Of a stretch of DNA of 59,809 bases, positions 1 through 7,918 are shown piece after piece. This DNA is from an uncultured Gluconobacter sp. GTDB taxonomy: Bacteria; Pseudomonadota; Alphaproteobacteria; Acetobacterales; Acetobacteraceae. The stretch is taken from assembly GCA_937880175.1 (NCBI GenBank), contig CALFLO010000093.1, forward strand, positions 1 to 59,809. Reading direction: 5' to 3'. Made by a program: the position numbers and the translations under genes. The notes under the pieces are model-generated. The model was not told the DNA's origin, made no database searches, and worked only from the letters and a program-made list of their open reading frames with translations. Within the stretch, counting starts at the first letter, position 1, and every line of letters begins with the position of its first letter.

Positions 1-561
1 GCGCATCAGGGGGGGGCTGCTTCGGCGCTGACGCTTCCGCCCGAGGGTGATGCCAAGCTTCTGGAAATCAACGGGAATGCTGCGGGGGCGGTGCTCGATC
101 ATTATCGGGAGCTGCGTCTGGTGGTGTTGGAGCAGTTGCATGGCAACCGGGCTCATGGTGACCGGGTGGGCGGTGCGCAGTCAGGCAAGGCCATGGAGAT
201 GATGTGTCAGCCGCTGATCTGGCTGGTGGATCGTTTGCGGCATTCCTACGGCGAAGGCGCGCTCCTTTCGATTTACCGGATGGCGTGCCGGTTTTCCTGT
301 GTTCTGGAAAACGGGCTGCGGATCGGGGGAACGCTTGTCAAGGACCTGCCGTATTGCCGCATGAGTCTGCGGTGGCCGGCATGGTTTCCGTCCACGGATC
401 CGGAGCTTCTGTCGCTGGTGCAGGGGCTCGTGACGGCGGTTTCCAATGGAATTCTGAGCCGCGAAACGGCGGTTCGGATGTTTGCGATGGCATCGGGAAA
501 TTCTGATCCGAATACGGAATGGAAAATGCTGGAGCAATGGTGTGCTTCTGAACAAGCATGA
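1..561 (+). CDS. Phage portal protein, C-terminal part (partial at left edge)
   Basis: The frame is open from the first base and ends at a TGA that overlaps the next start codon (ATGA, 558-561), leaving 186 residues of a C-terminus. The residues starting near base 64 (LEINGNAAGAVLDHYRELR) and the helical stretch after them resemble the clip and wing region of SPP1/gp6-type portal proteins, the dodecameric ring through which DNA is packaged. Position immediately before a scaffold gene and a capsid gene fits a portal. The N-terminal two thirds lie outside the window, so family assignment rests on this tail plus synteny. A GTG at 91 could start a short frame but would cut through homologous sequence. 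Confidence 0.7.
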   Translation, partial: AHQGGAASALTLPPEGDAKLLEINGNAAGAVLDHYRELRLVVLEQLHGNRAHGDRVGGAQSGKAMEMMCQPLIWLVDRLRHSYGEGALLSIYRMACRFSCVLENGLRIGGTLVKDLPYCRMSLRWPAWFPSTDPELLSLVQGLVTAVSNGILSRETAVRMFAMASGNSDPNTEWKMLEQWCASEQA

Positions 562-1073
562 GTGTTGACGGGGGAATGATGTCCGGAACTGATGACACCA
601 TTGAGGATGTAGAGGCTCTGCGTCGGGCGCTGAATGAAGCGCGGAGCGAGGTTGAGGCGGTCCGTCAGGAAATGACGGATGTTGTGACGCGACAGGAGAC
701 GCTTCAGCGCAGTCATGAGGAGGCGCTGGCCCGAGTGCGGGAAGACAGTGACCGTGAAGTCATTGTGTCGGCGCTTCGGGCAGAGGCGATCCGGAATGGC
801 GCGCATAATCCTGATGATGTTGTGCGGCTGATTGACCTGAAGGGGATCGATCGGGGCGAGGATGGTTCGGTGGTCGGTGTGGCCGAGGCTTTGCAGCAGG
901 CCCGTCAGGAGCGGGCCTATCTGTTCGGCGAGGCGCTCCGACCCGGATATTCGAGCGGGACCACGGTCGGGCAGGCAGCGCCGCGGCCGGGTGGGATCGA
1001 ACCGTTCAATGCGCGCGCCGCCAGTGAGGCGGATTACGAAACGCGCAAATGGCAGTTTCTGGCCCAGGGCTGA
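558..1073 (+). CDS. Phage scaffolding protein (GP20-like)
   Basis: This 171-residue protein has a long predicted coiled coil at about residues 15-65, rich in Glu, Arg and Ala. A conserved-looking middle follows (VIVSALRAEAIRNGAHNPDD, about 69-88), and the C-terminal tail is flexible and Gly/Pro-rich. That layout is typical of Phage_GP20-type minor structural or scaffolding proteins, which guide assembly of the procapsid and then leave it. Its start overlaps the portal stop by 4 bases, implying translational coupling. In-frame ATGs at 576 and 579 sit just behind a GGGGGA stretch and are possible alternative starts. The next gene is the major capsid protein, the expected order for portal-scaffold-capsid modules. 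Confidence 0.7.
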   Translation: MSVDGGMMSGTDDTIEDVEALRRALNEARSEVEAVRQEMTDVVTRQETLQRSHEEALARVREDSDREVIVSALRAEAIRNGAHNPDDVVRLIDLKGIDRGEDGSVVGVAEALQQARQERAYLFGEALRPGYSSGTTVGQAAPRPGGIEPFNARAASEADYETRKWQFLAQG

Positions 1074-1143
1074 AGCCCGGGACGATATTTGACCGGGTCT
1101 GATGGCAGGCCGGGTTCAGAAAACACATTTACGGAAAAAACAC

Positions 1144-2523
1144 ATGAGCATTGATAATTTTCCTGTTCAGCTTCAGGCCGCCATTCAGCAGGGTTTTCTG
1201 GCCCGCGAATTCGAGAATGGCCTGAAATCCCGACTGGGCTTTCGTCAGGTTGCCGATCGTGAAGTGTTCCCGAACGCCATCGGTGAGACGCTGACGAAAA
1301 CCCGCAAGAGCCTCAAGGCGCCTGTGACGACGCCTCTGAACCCGACGGGCAACACGAATTTCGATAATGGTCTGAGCCCGTCCGGCTGGTCGGTTGAACA
1401 GTATACGCTGTCCATCAACCAGTATGGCGACACGATCGATTTGAACATGGTCACCAGTGGCGTGGGAATTGCGTCGCAGTTCCTGGCCAATGCCAACACC
1501 AACGGTGTGCAGGCCATGCAGTCGCTGGACCGTCTGGCGCGCAATACGCTGTTTGGTGGTGCGCAGAATGGTGTGGGTGGTTATCTGGGCGGCAATACGC
1601 GTGTGACCGCGACGCTGGGCAGTGCTGAAAACACCATCGCGGTTGACGATATCCGCGGTTTCCAGTCCGTGATCGTGAACGGTCAGGTGACGCCGATTAG
1701 CGCGACCAACGGCATGACCGTGACGGTTGGCGGGGATGTCTACACGCTTGTCAGCGTGACGGCGGATGCGACGAGTGTGTCCACGGCGCCGGGCGGTGTT
1801 TCGGGACAGATGACGTTCGCTGCGGCTGTCTCTGTTGCGGATGGGACAGAAGGTCAGGCTGTTGTGGCGTCCACGGCGCCTCTGGTGATCCGTCCGAATG
1901 GTCGTCTGACTACGGCGGCGCTCCAGACGGCAGGCGCAAGTGGTCTTGCAGATACGCTCGGTATTCAGCAGGTTCTGGCCGGTGTGGCGACGCTGCGGCG
2001 TAACAACGTGCCGATGATCAACGGTGCGTATCACTGTTACCTTGATGATCTGCAGCTTCTTTCGCTCTTCCGTGATCCGGATTTCAAGCATCTGTATCGT
2101 GGTGCTTATGGTTCGGAAGAGTATCGTTCCGGTCAGGTGATCGAGCTTCTGGGTGTGCGTTTCATCCCGACGACGGAAGCGCCGCAGCAGGGCTCTCTGG
2201 GTGCTGGGTCCATTCATCGTGCCCTGCTTCTGGGTCAGGGCGCGCTGATCGAGGGTGACTGTGCGCTGACGGGTCATTCCGATATTCCGGATGCGGAGCG
2301 TGCGCTGATCGAGATGGTGGACAGTGTGGCGATGGTGACGCGCGAGCCGCTGGATCGTCTGCGCCAGATTATTGCGCAGTCCTGGTACTGGATTGGCGGT
2401 TTCGCCCTGCCGACGGACGTGACGGCGGACATGACCGTTATTCCGACGGCCACGAACAGCTATCTCAAGCGTGGTGTCGTGATCGAGAGCCTTGGTACGG
2501 ATGCTCTTGGCCTGACGTTCTGA
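1144..2523 (+). CDS. Phage major capsid protein with inserted beta-rich domain
   Basis: This 459-residue protein follows the scaffold gene. The N-terminal part (about 1-150) and the C-terminal part (about 270-459) read like an HK97-fold coat protein. Between them, at about residues 150-255, lies a Val/Thr/Gly-rich beta segment that looks like an inserted domain, comparable in position to insertion domains known in some phage coat proteins. I chose ATG 1144 because a purine-rich stretch (ACGGAAAAAA, about 1132-1141) precedes it; the in-frame ATG at 1102 has no visible ribosome-binding site. A hairpin at 2533-2557 follows the stop. The coat assignment rests on length, synteny and composition; the exact family is not certain. 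Confidence 0.75.
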   Translation: MSIDNFPVQLQAAIQQGFLAREFENGLKSRLGFRQVADREVFPNAIGETLTKTRKSLKAPVTTPLNPTGNTNFDNGLSPSGWSVEQYTLSINQYGDTIDLNMVTSGVGIASQFLANANTNGVQAMQSLDRLARNTLFGGAQNGVGGYLGGNTRVTATLGSAENTIAVDDIRGFQSVIVNGQVTPISATNGMTVTVGGDVYTLVSVTADATSVSTAPGGVSGQMTFAAAVSVADGTEGQAVVASTAPLVIRPNGRLTTAALQTAGASGLADTLGIQQVLAGVATLRRNNVPMINGAYHCYLDDLQLLSLFRDPDFKHLYRGAYGSEEYRSGQVIELLGVRFIPTTEAPQQGSLGAGSIHRALLLGQGALIEGDCALTGHSDIPDAERALIEMVDSVAMVTREPLDRLRQIIAQSWYWIGGFALPTDVTADMTVIPTATNSYLKRGVVIESLGTDALGLTF

Positions 2524-2532
2524 CCTTTTTCC

Positions 2533-2557
2533 GGCCCCTGTCCATGAGGCGGGGGCC
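2533..2557 (+). terminator. Hairpin after capsid gene (possible partial terminator)
   Basis: GGCCCCTG at 2533-2540 pairs with CGGGGGCC at 2550-2557, an 8-bp stem with one G-T wobble and a 9-base loop. It lies 9 bases after the capsid stop. Only a short TCTCTT follows, so termination would be weak. It could lower expression of downstream genes relative to capsid or protect the capsid mRNA 3' end. Confidence 0.5.
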
Positions 2558-2577
2558 TCTCTTGCGGGGAGAATGAC

Positions 2578-2979
2578 ATGTCCGGAACGGTTGGCTTATC
2601 GACGGATATTCTCTCGGAAGGAGAGAAAATGGATGTCCGCCGGTTCTGTGGTTATCCCGCCATTGGATCGCGGGAAGGGAACCAGGAATCCTGGCGTTTC
2701 TTTCAGGTGGAAGGGGCGCTGGAGTGGCGGATGAACTGTCTGTCCGGGGCAGAGCTTCAGCAGATCCGGTTGTATCTGTCGCAGCTTTATCCGCTGGAAA
2801 CCGCGATTACGGGGGCCTCGGACAATCTGGATACAGCGCAGGCGGCGAGCTGGTATCACAATGGTCGGGAAGTGCAGGACCGGGTGATGCTGTTTACGCT
2901 GTGGCGGCGGCGGCTGTGTGCGTTTCTGGGTGTGGCTGGCGGGCTGGAGTTGCAGGACGGCCGGGCGATCGTGGTTTGA
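2578..2979 (+). CDS. Phage hypothetical protein, putative head-tail connector
   Basis: A 133-residue protein with no family I can name. GGGGAGA at about 2567-2573 is a good ribosome-binding site for the ATG at 2578. It is mixed alpha/beta with a Trp-rich middle and no signal peptide or membrane segment. It sits directly after the capsid gene, where contractile-tailed phages keep adaptor or neck proteins that join portal to tail. The following gene starts 11 bases after its stop. The role is inferred from position only. Confidence 0.6.
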   Translation: MSGTVGLSTDILSEGEKMDVRRFCGYPAIGSREGNQESWRFFQVEGALEWRMNCLSGAELQQIRLYLSQLYPLETAITGASDNLDTAQAASWYHNGREVQDRVMLFTLWRRRLCAFLGVAGGLELQDGRAIVV

Positions 2980-2989
2980 GGAGGGCTGT

Positions 2990-3589
2990 GTGCAGCAGGC
3001 AATGATCGCGGCCAGGCTCTCCAGAGGATATGCGAGGGCCGCGGCTGTTCTGGGGGCTTCGGGGGAGCAGTATCGTCCTTCGGGCGGTCTGTTGCCGATG
3101 GCGACCCTTTATGCGCAGCCCATGCTGGCTTTTGATGTGGACGCCGAATTTTCGTTCGTGCGGCCGATCGGCTGGGGAATACCGACCGAATATGTTCTGA
3201 CTGACCGTCGCGACGATACGCAGGTTGCCGATATTCTGGCTGCGAGCGGGCGGACGTATTTCGTGGCGTCCGTGGAGCCATTACGGCCGCCTTTGTGTGT
3301 GGTGTGCAGCCGGACGGTGTCGGTCAGTGGTGTTACGGGGACCGTGCAGACGCTGGTTTCGGAGTGTCCGGCGGCCATTATCATGCGGGCGAAGGGTGAA
3401 TCTGCGGGCAGTGGTGTTCCGGGTGCGACGCGGCCGGGACAGTCGGTGATGTATCTTCCGCTTCTGCCTGGCGTGGTGCTGACGCCTTACATGACAGTCA
3501 CGACTGATCTGGGAACGACTTATACGGTCAATGCGGTGGAGGTTTCCGGGTTCGGTATCCGGTGCACCATGTCGCTTCAGCAGGTCTGA
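2990..3589 (+). CDS. Phage hypothetical protein, putative head completion/neck protein
   Basis: This gene encodes 199 residues if translation begins at GTG 2990, which lies 6 bases after a strong GAGGAGG site (2978-2984) formed over the stop of the preceding gene. A longer frame reaching back to 2918 is less likely because it would overlap the upstream gene by more than 60 bases. The N-terminus is short and helical, followed by a mainly beta protein (about 40-199) with many Val, Thr and Gly. I do not recognise the family. Position between capsid and sheath suggests a neck or tail-joining component. Confidence 0.6.
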   Translation: MQQAMIAARLSRGYARAAAVLGASGEQYRPSGGLLPMATLYAQPMLAFDVDAEFSFVRPIGWGIPTEYVLTDRRDDTQVADILAASGRTYFVASVEPLRPPLCVVCSRTVSVSGVTGTVQTLVSECPAAIIMRAKGESAGSGVPGATRPGQSVMYLPLLPGVVLTPYMTVTTDLGTTYTVNAVEVSGFGIRCTMSLQQV

Positions 3590-3601
3590 GGGAGGACAGG
3601 A

Positions 3602-4585
3602 ATGACAGATGCCTCCAGGGTCGGGCTGGCGCTGGCCTATAACTGTGTGCGGGTCCTTTATCCGGATGGTCTTTCGGGAACTTCGGTGACGGGACGGCAG
3701 GTGGTGCTGCGGCGGGGGTGGCTGTTGCCGAGCGATCTTTTCGCGGCGCAGAACATCCGCAACAACATCGATTTCGTTACGGTCACCATGGCGCCCCGGA
3801 AGATGCCGGAATGGGCGGAACCTCTGGGGCGGCCCTGGCGTGTGCAGCAGAAAGTCGAGCCTACGGTCGGTGTTGTGGTTACGGATGGGACGGTTGAGAT
3901 CGTCTTTTCCGGAACATCCACGCCTGCGGGCGTGGTGGCGGTCTGGCTGGATGATATGCCGCGTGGGGGCGCTCCTTCCGCAGCTTATGCGGTGACGGCG
4001 CAGGATACGCCCGTGACGGTTGCCGCGGCTCTGGCGTCTGCGCTGACGGGGGGCGTAGCGAATGGAGCGACTGTCAGTGTGCCGGGTCGGGTCCTGAACG
4101 GTCATGCTGGTGGGTATGGGCAGTCGGTTCGGGTGACGCGGCGGCAGGCGCAGCTCTATCGGGTTTCGATCTGGACTGCGGATGCGACGGCGCGGGAAAC
4201 GCTGGCGTCTGTTCTGGATACTGCGCTGGCGGAGCAGAGCTGGATCAGCACTCTGGACGGGCGGGAGGCTCAGCTTCGGTTCCAGAGCGTGGAAGACGTC
4301 GACACGATGCAGAATCAGGCGTTGTATCGGCGGGATTATTTCTATGAGCTGGTTTTTGACACCCTTCAGGTGCAGTGGGCGTCCGAAATGCTGTGTGGCA
4401 TCGGGGATCTGTCCGGAGAGGACGGGCTTGCGGCATCTTTTGGCGTTCTGGCTCCCGGGGCAGCGAACCAGACGGTGACGGCGGCTCTGGATGCCATGCA
4501 GGCGGTGGTTGCGTCTCAGGCTGCCAGCACCGCCTATCCCGGACTGGGGGTTGACCAGTTCGGGACAGTGGTCGCCGCTGCCTGA
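3602..4585 (+). CDS. Phage hypothetical protein, possible tail terminator/completion protein
   Basis: A 327-residue protein preceded by GAGGGAGGACAGGA (about 3588-3601), a strong ribosome-binding region 12 bases after the previous stop. Residues about 180-270 (an YRVSIWTADATARE-like opening, then a helix and strands ending in YRRDYFYELVFDTLQ) recall small tail-terminator proteins that cap the tail tube. The N-terminal half carries an additional Val/Thr/Ala-rich beta region. No catalytic motif, signal or membrane segment is visible. Position immediately before the sheath gene supports a tail-completion role, but this is inference. Confidence 0.55.
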   Translation: MTDASRVGLALAYNCVRVLYPDGLSGTSVTGRQVVLRRGWLLPSDLFAAQNIRNNIDFVTVTMAPRKMPEWAEPLGRPWRVQQKVEPTVGVVVTDGTVEIVFSGTSTPAGVVAVWLDDMPRGGAPSAAYAVTAQDTPVTVAAALASALTGGVANGATVSVPGRVLNGHAGGYGQSVRVTRRQAQLYRVSIWTADATARETLASVLDTALAEQSWISTLDGREAQLRFQSVEDVDTMQNQALYRRDYFYELVFDTLQVQWASEMLCGIGDLSGEDGLAASFGVLAPGAANQTVTAALDAMQAVVASQAASTAYPGLGVDQFGTVVAAA

Positions 4586-4621
4586 GGCAGAAGTTGAGTC
4601 AAAGGGCTGAAATTTCATCAG

Positions 4622-4657
4622 GAAAGCGGGCTGCTTCTACTGGAGGCGCCCGCTTTC
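4622..4657 (+). promoter_or_regulatory. Perfect inverted repeat between head and tail modules
   Basis: GAAAGCGGGC (4622-4631) and GCCCGCTTTC (4648-4657) are exact reverse complements separated by 16 bases, giving a 10-bp GC-rich stem. It lies in the longest spacer of the phage array (4586-4681), 24 bases before the sheath start. No U-run follows, so it is not a classic terminator. It may be an attenuator, an RNA processing site or an operator separating head and tail expression. Confidence 0.6.
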
Positions 4658-4681
4658 TGCATTTTGGAGAGCGATCCGGGG

Positions 4682-6169
4682 ATGTCTCTGGTCTATCAGG
4701 CGGGAACGCTGAATACCACGGCACTGACCGTGCCAAATCTTTATGTGCAGATCGCCCAGCCGCAGACGCTGGCCCTGGCGGGAGCATCGTCTTCGCAACT
4801 GGGTATTGTAGGGACTGCCGGTTGGGGGCCGGTGGGGATGCCGCTGCCGATTGGGGGCATGAGCGATTATGTCGCGGCGTTCGGTGCCAAACAGAACAAA
4901 ACGACGGATGCGGGTCTGGCCGTCAATATCGCGGTGATGCAGGGGGCTTCGACGTTCGTTGTTGTCCGGGTGACGGACGGAACGGATGTGGCGGCTTCCG
5001 GCACGCTTGATGGTGTGACGGTTCAGGCGGCCTGTACTGGCAGTGCGGGCAACGGGATCGTGGCGGCGGTGACGGCGACGGGTTCCGGATATGCGCTGGC
5101 TGTTACGCATGCGGAGCTTGGTTCCGCGACGTATGCGGGGGCGGACTGGTCTGCCATTGCTGCGGCTGTGACGCAGGATCTGGGTGCGCTGGTGAAGGTC
5201 GTCCTGCCGGAGACGGTGCCGGCTGTGGCCGCTGCAAGTGTGACGCTTGCGGGGGGTACGGATGGTGGTGTGCCGACGACGGCGCAGTTCCTGGGGCAGG
5301 ACAGCACGGTGCGGACCGGCATGTATGCGCTGCGCGGGCAGGGCTGTGCGGTGGCGCTGCTGCATGGTGTGACGGATAGCACGTCTTATACGGCGCAGGC
5401 GGCTTTCGGGACGTCCGAAGGGGTCTATATGATCGCTGTCGGTCCGGCCTCCGATACGGTGACGAATGCGATTGCGGTCAAGGCCGCGAGTGGTCTGGAT
5501 GCGGCGTCGGTCAAGCTCATGTTCGGTGACTGGCTGTGGTGGAATGATGACAGCAATGGTGTGATGCTGGTCAGTCCGCAGGCGTTTGCGGGTGGCCGGC
5601 TGGCAGCCCTTTCGCCGGAGCAGTCCAGTCTGAACAAGGCGCTCTCGGGGGTTGTGGGAAGCCAGAAGGCCGGTCTGACGGGGAGCAGCGCGACCTATTC
5701 CACGGCTGAACTGTCCGTGCTGTTCACGGCGGGAATTGACGTGATCTGCAATCCGGCGCCGGGTGGGACTTACTGGGCAGTGCGGTGCGGGCATAATTCG
5801 TCCAGCAAAAGCACCATGAATGGTGACAACTATACGCGTCTGACGAACTACATTGCATCTTCTCTTGCTGGTGGCATGGGCGGTTATGTCGGTGAGGTCA
5901 TCAACGACACGCTGTTCAGTGATATCCGGTCGACGCTTCTGGGCTTTCTGTCGTCATTGCTGTCGCAGGGTATTCTGGGTGTCCAGAATGGTGAACTGCC
6001 GTACAGCGTGGTCTGTGATTCGAGCAACAATCCGCAGTCCCGTACGGCGCTGGGCTATGTGCAGGCGGATGTGGCCGTCCGCTACCAGGGCATCAACGAG
6101 AAATTCATCGTCAATCTGCAGGGTGGCGCGTCTGTTACTGTGTCTTCTGCGTCGGGGAGTGTCGGCTAA
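4682..6169 (+). CDS. Phage tail sheath protein
   Basis: This 495-residue protein forms the contractile outer tube of the tail. The N-terminus (QIAQPQTLALAGASSSQLGI, then GTAGWGPVG) and the C-terminal region (about 370-495, with DTLFSDIRSTLLGFLSSLL and a final beta strand) have the pattern of P2/Mu-type sheath proteins, whose terminal arms mesh with neighbouring subunits. The middle (about 100-230) is a Val/Ala/Thr-rich variable domain. ATG 4682 follows GGAGAG (4666-4671) by 10 bases; an in-frame TTG at 4664 would overlap that site. The tube gene starts at the very next base after the stop, the usual sheath-tube pair. Confidence 0.88.
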   Translation: MSLVYQAGTLNTTALTVPNLYVQIAQPQTLALAGASSSQLGIVGTAGWGPVGMPLPIGGMSDYVAAFGAKQNKTTDAGLAVNIAVMQGASTFVVVRVTDGTDVAASGTLDGVTVQAACTGSAGNGIVAAVTATGSGYALAVTHAELGSATYAGADWSAIAAAVTQDLGALVKVVLPETVPAVAAASVTLAGGTDGGVPTTAQFLGQDSTVRTGMYALRGQGCAVALLHGVTDSTSYTAQAAFGTSEGVYMIAVGPASDTVTNAIAVKAASGLDAASVKLMFGDWLWWNDDSNGVMLVSPQAFAGGRLAALSPEQSSLNKALSGVVGSQKAGLTGSSATYSTAELSVLFTAGIDVICNPAPGGTYWAVRCGHNSSSKSTMNGDNYTRLTNYIASSLAGGMGGYVGEVINDTLFSDIRSTLLGFLSSLLSQGILGVQNGELPYSVVCDSSNNPQSRTALGYVQADVAVRYQGINEKFIVNLQGGASVTVSSASGSVG

Positions 6170-6595
6170 ATGGCAAATCCATACAGCATTGGCCGGGATT
6201 GCCGGATTACCGTTCTTTGGAATGGTCAGCGGGTTGATCTGAGGGATGTAACGTCCTTCAGTGCGGCACAGGAAACGCAGGCCCTGCGCGCCAATCCGCT
6301 GAACGGGGTGCCGCTGGAGTTCAATGTTCCGAATGGCTGGCGGGGGGCGTTCCAGATTGCCCGGGCCAGTGCGGCGCTGGATAATCTGGTGGCTGCTGTC
6401 GAGGCTGCTTACTGGAATGCCGGAACGGTTGGAAGCGGGACGATCTATCAGTACGTGACCGAACCGGATGGATCGACCAGCACCTGGGAATTCAGCAATG
6501 TTTCCATGCAGCTGAAGAGTGATCCCTGGCAGGCGGATCACATGATCCATCAGACGGTTCAGTTCTTTGCTTCTACGAGGACGAAGATTTCGTGA
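6170..6595 (+). CDS. Phage tail tube protein
   Basis: A 141-residue protein directly abutting the sheath gene. Its size, beta-rich make-up and order after sheath match the major tail tube protein of contractile tails, which stacks as hexameric rings inside the sheath. It starts with ATG immediately after the sheath TAA, implying tight coupling. The stop (TGA 6593-6595) overlaps the GTG start of the next gene. No signal peptide or membrane segment is present, as expected for a virion protein. Confidence 0.82.
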   Translation: MANPYSIGRDCRITVLWNGQRVDLRDVTSFSAAQETQALRANPLNGVPLEFNVPNGWRGAFQIARASAALDNLVAAVEAAYWNAGTVGSGTIYQYVTEPDGSTSTWEFSNVSMQLKSDPWQADHMIHQTVQFFASTRTKIS

Positions 6596-6909
6596 GTGAT
6601 TTTCCGCAAGAAATTGTGCTGGCTGACAACCGGCGCCTGACGCTGCGCGAGATCGATCCGGCGGATATGCTGGATCTGATCGAGGCGGCGGGCAGTGCGA
6701 TCAATGGCGCATCTGCATCCGCCTGGCTGGGTTATGCGGAAATGATCTGTTCGGTGACGGCCATTGACGGTGTTCCCGTTCAGATGCCGCAGAGCAAGGA
6801 CGAGATCCGTGATCTGGCGCGCCGGGTCGGGAAGGTCGGGATTGCCGCGCTGACGCCGCTGTTCGAGCGTGATGCGGATGAAGACCTGCGGGACGTCGCA
6901 AAAAACTGA
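6592..6909 (+). CDS. Tail assembly chaperone (gpG/gpE-like), zero-frame product
   Basis: A 105-residue acidic, helical protein starting with GTG that overlaps the tube stop. It lies between tube and tape-measure positions, where lambda (G/GT) and P2 (E/E+E') encode chaperones that coat the tape-measure protein during tail assembly. Its last codons are GCA AAA AAC TGA, placing the slippery heptamer A AAA AAC right before the stop. Sequence shows the heptamer and the adjacent open -1 frame; the chaperone role comes from family knowledge and synteny. Confidence 0.8.
   Translation: MSDFPQEIVLADNRRLTLREIDPADMLDLIEAAGSAINGASASAWLGYAEMICSVTAIDGVPVQMPQSKDEIRDLARRVGKVGIAALTPLFERDADEDLRDVAKN
6900..6906 (+). 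promoter_or_regulatory. Programmed -1 ribosomal frameshift site (A AAA AAC)
   Basis: The heptamer A AAA AAC sits in the correct phase (X XXY YYZ) at the end of the chaperone gene, one codon before its TGA. A -1 slip continues through CTG AGT CGG for 57 codons to the TGA at 7077-7079. Equivalent slips produce the G-GT or E-E' fusion in most long-tailed phages. I did not identify a clear pseudoknot downstream, though the 3' sequence is GC-rich. Confidence 0.8.
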
Positions 6910-7079
6910 GTCGGCACTCCGGGTTTCAGGAGATGCTGTATCTGCTGGATCACGGGGTGCCGTGGAACGTGTTGCGCGGATGGTCGAGAGCGCGGCGTCT
7001 GGCCGCGTGTGTCATTACCGCAGAGCGGGAAGGGCATAGTTTTGACTGGGACATGATGGGTTATCGGGGAGAGATATGA
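6906..7079 (+). CDS. Frameshift extension of tail assembly chaperone (gpT/E'-like domain)
   Basis: This is the -1-frame continuation of the gene starting at 6592, giving a fused product of about 162 residues. The extension reads LSRHSGFQEMLYLLDHGVPW and continues with a Trp/Arg-rich segment ending in MMGYRGEI. It has no start codon of its own with a ribosome-binding site, so it depends on the slip at 6900-6906. Its TGA overlaps the start codon of the next gene (ATGA, 7076-7079). In lambda and P2 the extended form binds the tape-measure protein. Confidence 0.72.
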   Translation: MSRHSGFQEMLYLLDHGVPWNVLRGWSRARRLAACVITAEREGHSFDWDMMGYRGEI

Positions 7080-7900
7080 TGCGAGAGCACATCTGGCGGT
7101 CTCTTCTCTCGGTCAGGACGTTTTTTTGGGCCTCGTCCAGAGGGTTGGCGCAGAAATCATTTTCTGCTGCGGCAGTGCCGCGGTTGAAAAGACAGACTGT
7201 TGTCACCGCATCCCGCACCAGAGGCGCTCTGGTTTCCGGGATTGGGGTTGGCCGGCGGGGTCGGGGAACTGACACGCAGGAGACTGTGAGCGTGCGCAGG
7301 TCGCTGCCGGTGCGCGGAAAACAGGAGGTCTTGCGGATTTCGCGTCCGCTTAGGGTTCATGCAAAACCTCTGTCTCCTGCTGAGGCCCGCCCGGGAATGC
7401 GTGCGCCTATCCGGGAGGGAATACGCGCTCTGAAGCGGAGTGTCCGGTTGGATGGAAAGCCGCCGCGGGCTGTAAAAGCGCCGAAGCGGCTTGTTCCGGG
7501 CATCGGGCGAGAAGCCTTGTTACCACGGCGCGTAGGGGCGATGGCGCATGCGCAGCCATTGGGGCGTGTGAAGCACGTTGTGGCGGGAGTGCATTCGGCG
7601 GTTCACCGCACAGCAGTTACGGATGGTGGGCCGGTCGGTGTTCCGCCGGTCCGGAAGCATTCTGTGGATGTGCAATCGTCTGAACGGGCTGGACAGTCGC
7701 ATGACGTGCTTCCGGTTTTTCCGCCTTCACCGAACCACCATGATGGGAAAATTGTGAGCGGTGATCCGGAGCAGAAGTCGAGAAGCGATGATCTGCTGTC
7801 GGGCAATCGCAGGTCCCGTCTGGCTGCGCGTCGTTCTGGCGGGGGCGTGGATGAAATCATGCAGCCTCAGTATCCGGGGCGAAGTATCGGATTTTTCTGA
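7076..7900 (+). CDS. Short, highly basic protein in the tape-measure position
   Basis: This 274-residue protein begins at ATG 7076, overlapping the frameshifted chaperone stop and preceded by GGGGAGAG (7066-7073), so its translation is well supported. It fills the place of the tape-measure protein but is far shorter than those of typical long-tailed phages. By my count it holds about 50 Arg plus Lys against about 19 acidic residues, is rich in Pro and Gly, and lacks the long coiled coils and membrane-spanning helices usual in tape measures. By the rule of about 0.15 nm of tail per residue it would specify a tail of roughly 40 nm. It may be a reduced tape measure or an unrelated protein replacing one. 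Confidence 0.6.
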   Translation: MMREHIWRSLLSVRTFFWASSRGLAQKSFSAAAVPRLKRQTVVTASRTRGALVSGIGVGRRGRGTDTQETVSVRRSLPVRGKQEVLRISRPLRVHAKPLSPAEARPGMRAPIREGIRALKRSVRLDGKPPRAVKAPKRLVPGIGREALLPRRVGAMAHAQPLGRVKHVVAGVHSAVHRTAVTDGGPVGVPPVRKHSVDVQSSERAGQSHDVLPVFPPSPNHHDGKIVSGDPEQKSRSDDLLSGNRRSRLAARRSGGGVDEIMQPQYPGRSIGFF

Positions 7901-7918
7901 CAGAGGAGATGTTCCCCG

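Noticed and set aside
1129..2277. Open frame of 382 codons on the - strand across the capsid gene
   Set aside because: Shadow of the capsid gene with Arg/Thr/His-rich composition.
4637..5794. Open frame of 385 codons on the - strand across the sheath gene
   Set aside because: Extremely Arg/His/Thr-rich, no start signal, lies inside the well supported sheath gene.
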